From Priestia abyssalis (GTDB taxonomy: Bacteria; Bacillota; Bacilli; Bacillales; Bacillaceae_H): 64,000 nucleotides of DNA. The translations under genes and the position numbers were made by a program. The notes beneath the pieces are model-generated. The model did not search any database. It saw nothing but the letters and a program-made list of their open reading frames with translations, and was not told where the DNA came from. How positions within the stretch are numbered: the first letter of the stretch is position 1; the number at the start of each line of letters is the position of its first letter. Location: positions 1,202,417 to 1,266,416 of the forward strand of contig NZ_KV917369.1 in assembly GCF_002019595.1 (NCBI RefSeq), written 5' to 3'. Shown here piece by piece: positions 57,344 through 64,000 of the stretch.

Positions 57344-57470
57344 GACAATTTCATCTCCTTATTGAAATGCTGTCTCTCATTTTTTCTATATTTTAGTATG
57401 TGTGTTTTTTTGAAAGTTTTTCATGGTTATATTTGGTAGATGTGAATTCTCATGATATATCTTCTTGTAT

Positions 57471-57499
57471 TTGACAATATTTTGTGTTTTCTATACATT
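57471..57499 (+). promoter_or_regulatory. Strong sigma-A promoter-like sequence
   Basis: TTGACA, 17 bp, TACATT. It lies 108 bp before the EamA-like remnant and 318 bp before the DUF915 hydrolase, and may now drive the latter. Confidence 0.5.
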
Positions 57500-57606
57500 T
57501 TATATGAATCAGCGGAGATGCTTGCGAACATAAAAGAGCATGAAGGGGCGGCTTTTGTTGTACCAAATGAGAGTTAGATAGAATACATAGCGTAGGAGAG
57601 TTGCAG

Positions 57607-57793
57607 ATGGGAAAGCTGTATAGTGCCTTATTGTTGTTAAGGGCAAATGGTTTTTGGTTTGGTCGTTATCTTGACCGGTATTTATTTAGCTTCACGCGTA
57701 AAAAAAGCTACTACATCAACGCCTTCCATTCTTAAAAAAACATACAATAAACAGGTGATGAACAATGAAAATACGCAGTATAATTTTCTTTGA
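57607..57793 (+). pseudogene. Remnant of an EamA-type transporter (C-terminal end)
   Basis: From 57607 one frame reads GKLYSALLLL; from 57641 another reads GQMVFGLVVILTGIYLASRV, then KK. Joined by a frameshift near 57640 they look like the last helix of a DMT/EamA transporter. AGGAG before 57607 may be chance. It ends inside the ykrA remnant. Confidence 0.45.
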
Positions 57794-57830
57794 TATGGAC
57801 GGTACATAATTGGATCATGATAAAAACAAT
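57765..57830 (+). pseudogene. ykrA: Remnant of ykrA (HAD hydrolase), first about 20 codons
   Basis: An ATG at 57765 after AGGTGATGAACA opens MKIRSIIFFDMDGT, the HAD motif I, then a TAA where Leu is expected, then LDHDKN. This is the N-terminus of a Cof-type HAD phosphatase. In B. subtilis ykrA lies exactly here, between rpoY-rnjA and def. All after about codon 21 is gone and the hydrolase gene takes over. Confidence 0.7.
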
Positions 57831-58656
57831 AATTTGGATTATCTGCATCGTTGCTTGCCTTGCCATCATCGTTTTCTTTTATAAAGAACCCATCATGAGA
57901 GCAGGATCCGTTAAACAGCAGCCGACTTTAATGATTCATGGATTTCGGGGGACAGAACGTTCCATGGCATCGATGATTAAACGATTTGAATCTAATGGAT
58001 GGGGAACTCATGTACAAACATGTATCGTAAACTATAAAGGTACATTGCAATGGAGCAGCGCGAAAAAAGCTAAGAACGGCTCAATTCCTCTCATTCATGT
58101 TGTGTTTAAAAATAACACAGCAAGCCTGCAGCAACAGGGGGAGTGGGTTGCACAAATCGCTGCAGTCACCGGAAAGCATTATAAAACAACAGAAATTAAC
58201 GTTATTGCCCATAGCATGGGAGGTCTTGCGGCGTTAAAATATATAACAGATTACTCCTCTTCGGCTTATCCAAAAGTAGAAAAACTCGTTACACTGGGAA
58301 CTCCGGCAGCTGGTTTAGATATGAAGGATCTTGTAAAGCAATACCCAAACGCAAAGACAGACGAAGGTACGCCTGCATCCATTGACCTGCAAGCTGGATC
58401 TTCTGCATTAAAAGATCTTCATGTGAAGTTTGGTCATTTAAATAAATATGATGTATATATATTTTCAATAGCTGGTAATTCTGAAAAAATGAGACAAACG
58501 AAAGGGGATGGATCAGTGACAGAAAACAGTGCTTTATTTTTGAGTGGCTTTTCAGATAAGGTGAAAACAGCTTCGTTTCCTGTTTCCCATTTTGATTTAC
58601 ATGAAAGTGCAGAGGTGGACCATGCTGTTTATGAGTTTGTTAGCGAAAAGAAATAG
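57817..58656 (+). CDS. DUF915-type alpha/beta hydrolase, membrane-anchored or secreted
   Basis: The 279-aa protein starts with a hydrophobic helix (about 3-22, IIWIICIVACLAIIVFF), so it is anchored or exported. It continues with an alpha/beta hydrolase domain: oxyanion loop MIHGFRGTERS, nucleophile Ser133 in AHSMGGLAALKY, TLGTPAAG, and a late histidine in PVSHFDLHES. The DUF915 family is lipase-like with unknown substrates. The likely ATG at 57817 lies inside the ykrA remnant and has only a weak GGA before it. It converges on def. Confidence 0.8.
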   Translation: MIKTIIWIICIVACLAIIVFFYKEPIMRAGSVKQQPTLMIHGFRGTERSMASMIKRFESNGWGTHVQTCIVNYKGTLQWSSAKKAKNGSIPLIHVVFKNNTASLQQQGEWVAQIAAVTGKHYKTTEINVIAHSMGGLAALKYITDYSSSAYPKVEKLVTLGTPAAGLDMKDLVKQYPNAKTDEGTPASIDLQAGSSALKDLHVKFGHLNKYDVYIFSIAGNSEKMRQTKGDGSVTENSALFLSGFSDKVKTASFPVSHFDLHESAEVDHAVYEFVSEKK

Positions 58657-58670
58657 AGAAGAGGATGAGC

Positions 58671-58729
58671 TAAAAAGGCCCCGTCATGATAATCCAGTAA
58701 AACCAAGGGATTATATGATGGGGCCTTTT
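58671..58729. terminator. Convergent terminator hairpin, family copy 3
   Basis: AGGCCCCGTCATGATAATCC pairs with GGATTATATGATGGGGCCT, around AGTAAAACCA, with A and T outer runs. Third copy of the type at 20916 and 39114, again between convergent genes. Confidence 0.85.
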
Positions 58730-58802
58730 AGTAAATCAGTTTTTGCAATTGATTAGAGGCTTATGGGACAGCCCCTTTTTCTCGCTCCATTTTTCTAATT
58801 TC

Positions 58803-59357
58803 CTAGCGCTCGAGAGGTGCAGCATCTGCCGGGGCTTGAAATGGATTTTCCTGATTAATGTGATCATAAAACATAATGCCGTTTAAATGATCGATTTCAT
58901 GCTGAAATACAATGGCGGGCAAGCCTTTTAAACGAAGCTTGACTTCTTCACCATCTAATGTCGTTCCTGTCACGGTAACACGTAAATAACGGGGAACGTA
59001 ACCCGGTACGTCACGGTCTACAGAAAGGCAGCCCTCTCCTCCGGATAAATACGTCTGTTCAATAGAATGACTGACGATTTTTGGGTTAAATAGCGGATAG
59101 CTGTGAAGTGTCCCTTTTTCATCCGTTACATGGATGGCAATCATTCGTTTTGATACATTGATTTGTGGTGCAGCCAAACCAATCCCTGGGCGAAGTCCGT
59201 ATTTTTCAGCAATCTCAGGATTTTGGCTGCTTATTACATATTCGATCATGCTTCGCAGCGTTGCTTTATCTTCGTCAGAAGCGGGCAGTGGGACTTCTTC
59301 AGCCACGGCACGCAATGTCGGATGACCTTCTTTAATGATATCTTTCATGGTAATCAT
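58803..59357 (-). CDS. def: Peptide deformylase (DefB/YkrB type)
   Basis: This enzyme removes the formyl group from new proteins. The 184-aa protein has the three metal/active motifs: GIGLAAPQ (58-65), GEGCLSVD with Cys110, and QHEIDHLNG with His153 and His157. It is close to B. subtilis YkrB, including the inserted loop of type 2 enzymes. AAGGAGG precedes the ATG. It converges on the DUF915 hydrolase. Confidence 0.95.
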   Translation of the reverse strand: MITMKDIIKEGHPTLRAVAEEVPLPASDEDKATLRSMIEYVISSQNPEIAEKYGLRPGIGLAAPQINVSKRMIAIHVTDEKGTLHSYPLFNPKIVSHSIEQTYLSGGEGCLSVDRDVPGYVPRYLRVTVTGTTLDGEEVKLRLKGLPAIVFQHEIDHLNGIMFYDHINQENPFQAPADAAPLER

Positions 59358-59449
59358 GTTTTTTAACCTCCTTATGCAACGTTCACATATAAAATCAGTC
59401 TAACAAAAGCGTATGTAAAAGTCATTATGAAAGCGGAATGCCCCGATTA

Positions 59450-59481
59450 AAAGAACAAAGCGATCCAAAAGGACCGCTTCC
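59450..59481 (-). terminator. Terminator after yjcZ
   Basis: AAGCGGTCC, TTTT, GGATCGCTT on the minus strand, then GTTCTTTT. Confidence 0.75.
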
Positions 59482-59483
59482 TT

Positions 59484-59606
59484 TCAACAAACGACTGCCC
59501 CGATGATAATAAGCAGGATAAAGAGAACAACAATTAATACAAACCCGCTTCCACAGCCAGTTCCAGCCCCATATCCATAACCGCAACCGTATCCATAACC
59601 GTACAT
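59484..59606 (-). CDS. YjcZ-family small sporulation protein
   Basis: The 40-aa protein opens MYGYGYGCGYGYGAGTGCGS and ends in one membrane helix (FVLIVVLFILLIIIGAVV) followed by Cys. This Gly/Tyr head plus helix is the YjcZ/SscA family, small proteins made during sporulation. AAGGAGG stands before the ATG. It is a single gene with its own terminator. A CATANNNTA box at 59671-59679 and a 15-bp palindrome at 59625-59666 lie upstream. Confidence 0.88.
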   Translation of the reverse strand: MYGYGYGCGYGYGAGTGCGSGFVLIVVLFILLIIIGAVVC

Positions 59607-59624
59607 GATATGTGCCTCCTTTTC

Positions 59625-59666
59625 ATATTAGCCTGTATTCTTTTTCTGGATAATACAGGCTAATAT
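59625..59666. repeat. 15-bp palindrome in the yjcZ leader
   Basis: ATATTAGCCTGTATT and its complement flank a 12-nt loop, just before the yjcZ ribosome site. It could be an mRNA hairpin or an operator. Confidence 0.55.
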
Positions 59667-59670
59667 AAAA

Positions 59671-59679
59671 TATGTTATG
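59671..59679 (-). promoter_or_regulatory. Mother-cell (sigma-E/K) -10-like box of yjcZ
   Basis: CATAACATA on the minus strand fits CATANNNTA. No clear -35 was found. Confidence 0.35.
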
Positions 59680-59796
59680 AAGCGATTTTTGGTGAAGAGA
59701 AAAAGCTCACGAGGCAATTAATTAAAGAGAAAAAAACACCCATTTCCCTTTTTTTATAGTATAATGTGTAACATAAATAAGGGAGGCTTTTTTATT

Positions 59797-60480
59797 GTGC
59801 GGTACGTAAATAAAATCAAAAAAATGGCTTTGTTGACGGCGGTCGTGCTGGGGCTGACAGCTTGCGCCAATTCTTCTCCTCAACTTGACATCTACAAAGC
59901 ACTGGAAGAAGTGGTGACATCTGAAAAGCAATTTTCCAAGCAGCAGCAGCCGTTAGTAGAGCTGGAAAAGAAAGAAAAAGAGAAGTATGATGAAATCATT
60001 TCGCTCGGAATGAAAGAGCATAAACAAATTCAGCGTCTTTCTGATGAGGCATTAGACATCGTAAAGAAAAGAGAAGAGCGCATCCGGGAAGAAAAAAAGA
60101 GTATGGATGAATCTAAAGAGAAATTCAAAGCAGCAACTGAGCTTATTCAGGACCTTGAAGAAGAAGAATATAAAAAAGAGGCAGAATCATTAATTGTTCT
60201 GATGAATAAACGCTACGACAGTTATGATGCGCTGCATAAACAATATGAAAAAGCGGTTCAACTTGATCGACAACTATATGAAATGTTCAAAAAGAAAGAC
60301 GTTAAGCTGGACGAGCTAGAAAATCAAATTACAACGATCAATAAGACTTACGAACAAATCATGAAAGCAAATGAAGAGTTTAATCAGCTAACAAAACAGT
60401 ATAATGAAGCCAAGGCCGCTTTATATAAAAAAGCTGGACTTGAGGTAGTAAAAGAAAATCAAAAAGAGTCTGTGCAATAA
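59797..60480 (+). CDS. ykyA: YkyA-family lipoprotein
   Basis: This 227-aa lipoprotein has a basic start, a hydrophobic stretch and the lipobox LTAC (GLTACANSS), so the mature form begins at that Cys and sits outside the membrane. The rest is charged and strongly helical, with likely coiled coils (KKEKEKYDE, KKREERIREEKKSMDES). Its function is not known. I chose the GTG at 59797 after GGGAGG. In B. subtilis ykyA also lies between def and pdhA. Confidence 0.88.
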   Translation: MRYVNKIKKMALLTAVVLGLTACANSSPQLDIYKALEEVVTSEKQFSKQQQPLVELEKKEKEKYDEIISLGMKEHKQIQRLSDEALDIVKKREERIREEKKSMDESKEKFKAATELIQDLEEEEYKKEAESLIVLMNKRYDSYDALHKQYEKAVQLDRQLYEMFKKKDVKLDELENQITTINKTYEQIMKANEEFNQLTKQYNEAKAALYKKAGLEVVKENQKESVQ

Positions 60481-60500
60481 AATGCACCGGCTCTTTTTTG
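60464..60500 (+). terminator. Terminator after ykyA
   Basis: AGAGTCTGTGCA and TGCACCGGCTCT pair with two imperfect positions, then six T. The ykyA stop codon lies in the loop. Confidence 0.7.
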
Positions 60501-60786
60501 TCTGCTTATGCTAAAAGTTAGAATGGATTTTTACATCATAATCTAATCAAAGATTTTTGTTGAAATTTCATGAAAGAATACGAAAAGAAGGTGATGATTG
60601 GCAAGGTTTTCGGTGAGTTGTTTAATAAAAGAGAATGGTAATTTTTTAAGGGGTTATAAAACAAGAGAGATTTAGGTTATTATAAAACATATAATACAGA
60701 ACTACAAGTTGTATTAGTACAGTGGAGAATTTGTTTCTTTTTTGACAGGCGCTTTCAAAATAAAAAGAAATATTGGTACAAAAGCG

Positions 60787-60816
60787 TTGACGAAACATTT
60801 TGTAATAGTGTAAACT
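60787..60816 (+). promoter_or_regulatory. Promoter of the pdh operon
   Basis: TTGACG, 18 bp, TAAACT, giving a leader of about 270 nt. A partial cre-like string (GGCGCTTTCAA) lies about 40 bp upstream. The 60501-60786 stretch shows no gene. Confidence 0.5.
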
Positions 60817-60836
60817 AATCCGTGAAAACAGAATGT

Positions 60837-60919
60837 GTATTAATCATTTTAGATGCGAGATTAATACAGATACTCTTTCATAATATTTTAGAAACATTCC
60901 TTTTACTGAGATGTTTTCT
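60837..60919 (+). other. Structured pdhA leader with two hairpins
   Basis: GTATTAATC/GATTAATAC (60837-60867) is a perfect 9-bp stem, and TAGAAACAT/ATGTTTTCTA (from 60889) is a second with one mismatch. Neither has a T run. Confidence 0.45.
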
Positions 60920-61092
60920 ACGGAATCGTCAGGGAATACATAACTTGTAGTCCGAAATCGACTCCTTTTTAAATGCTAGTCGATAAAGTATGACTTTTAA
61001 TAATTTAAATTGGTTATTCTAACAATGTATGTGTAAGCATGGCTAGCAACAAGAAATTACCCAACCGTAAATGAAAGGAAGAGGTGACTTAG

Positions 61093-62208
<1,116 letters not shown>

Positions 62209-62211
62209 GCC

Positions 62212-63189
62212 ATGGCGCAAATGACAATGATTCAAGCAATCACTGATGCGTTACGCACAGAATTAAAAAATGATCCTAACGTATTACTCTTCGGTGAAGA
62301 CGTTGGTGTGAACGGCGGTGTATTCCGTGCAACTGAAGGCTTACAAGCTGAGTTTGGTGAAGATCGTGTATTCGATACGCCTCTTGCTGAATCAGGTATC
62401 GGTGGTCTTGCAATCGGTCTTGGCTTAAAAGGCTTCCGTCCGGTTCCTGAAATCCAATTCTTCGGTTTCGTTTACGAAGTAATCGATTCTATCTCTGGCC
62501 AGCTTGCGCGTATGCGCTACCGTTCTGGCGGTCGTTGGACAGCGCCTGTGACAATCCGTTCACCATTCGGTGGCGGCGTTCATACACCAGAACTTCACGC
62601 TGACAGCTTAGAACTTTTAATGACTTCTCAACCTGGTTTGAAAGTCGTTATTCCTTCAACTCCATACGATGCGAAAGGGCTTTTAATTGCTGCTATCCGT
62701 GACAATGATCCGGTTGTGTTCTTAGAGCACATGAAATTATATCGTTCTTTCCGTCAAGAAGTGCCTGAAGGCGAATATACAATTGAAATCGGTAAAGCAG
62801 ATGTGAAGCGCGAAGGTACAGATCTTTCTATCTTCTCTTATGGTGCAATGGTTCATGCTTCATTAAAAGCGGCTGAAGAATTAGAAAAAGAAGGCCACTC
62901 TGTAGAAGTAGTTGACTTACGCACAGTTCAACCTTTAGATATTGAAACAATTGTGGCTTCTGTAGAAAAAACAGGACGTGCAATCGTTGTACAAGAAGCT
63001 CAAAAACAAGCTGGTATTGCAGCAAATGTTGTAGCTGAAATTAATGATCGTGCAATCCTTAGCCTTGAAGCTCCAGTATTGCGTGTAACAGCACCTGATA
63101 CAGTATTCCCATTCTCAGAGGCTGAGAGTGTATGGTTACCAAACCACAAAGACATCGTTGAAACTGCGAAAAAAGTTTTATCATTCTAA
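62212..63189 (+). CDS. pdhB: Pyruvate dehydrogenase E1 beta subunit
   Basis: E1 beta completes the E1 active site and docks on E2. The 325-aa protein shows [58 protein letters not shown] and [10 protein letters not shown]. It begins 3 bp after the pdhA stop; AAGGAG lies at the end of pdhA, so the two are coupled. An imperfect hairpin stands between it and pdhC. Confidence 0.97.
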   Translation: MAQMTMIQAITDALRTELKNDPNVLLFGEDVGVNGGVFRATEGLQAEFGEDRVFDTPLAESGIGGLAIGLGLKGFRPVPEIQFFGFVYEVIDSISGQLARMRYRSGGRWTAPVTIRSPFGGGVHTPELHADSLELLMTSQPGLKVVIPSTPYDAKGLLIAAIRDNDPVVFLEHMKLYRSFRQEVPEGEYTIEIGKADVKREGTDLSIFSYGAMVHASLKAAEELEKEGHSVEVVDLRTVQPLDIETIVASVEKTGRAIVVQEAQKQAGIAANVVAEINDRAILSLEAPVLRVTAPDTVFPFSEAESVWLPNHKDIVETAKKVLSF

Positions 63190-63244
63190 TTAAGTTTGTT
63201 TTTCCTTTTCGACAGGGAAAGACGATTATCATATTTAACAAAGG

Positions 63245-63277
63245 CAAAAGGAATCAGTTGTACACTGATTTCTTTTG
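63245..63277 (+). other. Hairpin between pdhB and pdhC
   Basis: AAAAGGAATCAGT and ACTGATTTCTTTT with a TGTAC loop form a 13-bp stem with one G-U pair. It may adjust the amount of E2 against E1 by partial termination or by RNA protection. Confidence 0.5.
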
Positions 63278-63338
63278 CAAAGTTTTTAGAGCCAGATCAT
63301 TTATATGACTGGAATGAATTATTAGGAGGTTGAATCTC

Positions 63339-64000
63339 GTGGCAACTGAAGTAGGCGCATTATTTGAATTCAAACTACCAGATATCGGTGAAGGTATCCA
63401 TGAAGGCGAAATCGTAAAATGGTTTGTTAAACCTGGAGATGAAGTAGGCGAAGATGACGTACTTGCAGAAGTACAAAATGATAAAGCGGTTGTAGAAATT
63501 CCTTCCCCTGTTAAAGGGAAAGTATTAGAATTGAAAGTGGACGAAGGTACAGTTGCAACTGTAGGTCAAGTTATCGTGACTTTCGATGCACCAGGTTATG
63601 AAAACTTAAAGTTCAAAGGTGACCACGGAGACGAGGCTCCAGCTGCTGAAGCGAAAACAGAAGCTCAAGTTCAAGCTACTGCTGAAGCTGGACAAGATGT
63701 GAAGAAAGAAGAAGCTCCAGCTGCTCAAGCAGAAGGTACAACTGGTGCAGGTGCACAACCTCAAGTGGCAGTTGATCCTAACCGTAAAGTAGTCGCAATG
63801 CCATCAGTACGCAAGTACGCTCGTGAAAAAGGCATCGACATCAAAGCTGTTCCTGGTTCAGGTAAAAATGGCCGCATTACAAAAGCGGACATCGACAGCT
63901 TCTTAGCTGGTGGTGCTCAACCTGCTGCAGCTGCTCCTGTGAAAGAAGAAGCAAAAGCTGAAGCGGCGGCTCCAAAAGCTGCAGCGGCTACAGTCGTACC
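63339..64000 (+). CDS. pdhC: Dihydrolipoamide acetyltransferase E2 of PDH (3' end cut by window)
   Basis: E2 forms the core of the pyruvate dehydrogenase complex and transfers acetyl groups to CoA. The visible 220 codons hold a lipoyl domain (about 8-85) with the lipoylated Lys49 ([11 protein letters not shown]), an Ala/Pro/Glu-rich linker, the E1/E3-binding domain (about 147-190, [15 protein letters not shown], then GRITKADID), and the start of the second linker. The catalytic domain lies past the window end. The start is a GTG after AGGAGG. Confidence 0.96.
   Translation, partial: MATEVGALFEFKLPDIGEGIHEGEIVKWFVKPGDEVGEDDVLAEVQNDKAVVEIPSPVKGKVLELKVDEGTVATVGQVIVTFDAPGYENLKFKGDHGDEAPAAEAKTEAQVQATAEAGQDVKKEEAPAAQAEGTTGAGAQPQVAVDPNRKVVAMPSVRKYAREKGIDIKAVPGSGKNGRITKADIDSFLAGGAQPAAAAPVKEEAKAEAAAPKAAAATVV

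Noticed and set aside
57130..57345. Open frame of 71 codons on the plus strand
   Set aside because: It is antisense to the better supported small frame with AAGGAG at 57343 and contains no recognisable domain.

Overview
The window is a stretch of a low-GC, endospore-forming Bacillaceae chromosome. Gene order and near-identical protein motifs follow the Bacillus subtilis block glcT-ptsGHI ... ykwC ... patA-cheV-ykyB ... ykuD-ykuE-fadH-ykuI-ykuJ-abbA-darB-ccpC-dapH-dapL-ykuS-ykuT-ykuU-ykuV ... ktrC-rnjA-rpoY ... def-ykyA-pdhABC. Species cannot be told from the sequence alone. Strong AGGAGG ribosome sites, sporulation genes (yjcZ, abbA, gdh, a Tyr/Pro/Gly-rich coat-like protein) and S-box, RFN and GlcT-RAT leaders all fit Bacillus.

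Layout. 1-7.2 kb, minus strand: a CstA transporter with a cre site, then the yitJ-metH methionine operon under a SAM riboswitch. 7.6-8.7 kb: ykvI. 9.0-13.0 kb: RFN (FMN) riboswitch and ribDE-ribBA-ribH. 13.2-18.4 kb: glcT and ptsGHI with a RAT/terminator leader. 18.8-30.5 kb: a patchwork with a CidR-like LysR regulator, YodC nitroreductase, YkwC, PatA, CorA, a TetR/MFS pair, CheV and YkyB. 30.9-32.4 kb: a decayed glcU, gdh and ykuD. 32.6-36.5 kb: ppx and ppk, which B. subtilis lacks here, with a four-repeat Pho-box-like array before ppk. 37.3-51.1 kb: a PAS-GGDEF-EAL protein followed by the yku block. 51.5-53.9 kb: a bd-type oxidase pair behind a Rex-like site. 54-64 kb: ktrC, rnjA-rpoY, a graveyard of gene fragments (EamA-like and ykrA), a DUF915 hydrolase, def, yjcZ, ykyA and pdhA-pdhB-pdhC (cut by the window end).

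The genes are mostly central metabolism: methionine, riboflavin and diaminopimelate synthesis, glucose uptake, pyruvate dehydrogenase and respiration, with signalling genes (c-di-GMP, c-di-AMP, AbrB/Spo0A control) between them. Two adjacent genes, dapH and dapL, and the more distant patA give the acetylase route to lysine and cell wall.

The most unusual content is between the genes. At least ten copies or remnants of one structured intergenic repeat (about 50-220 bp, beginning AATAAAGGAAACTTCC and ending GCGGGATAAA) lie between 9 and 45 kb. Several copies overlap the stop codon of the preceding gene, and one supplies the ribosome site of the next gene. A second repeat family shares the central core of the first, including a small hairpin with an AGGAC loop whose stem shows compensatory changes. 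A third family is a terminator hairpin found at three convergent gene junctions, and a fourth is a palindrome of about 50 bp. No CRISPR array, phage, integrated element, tRNA or rRNA was seen.
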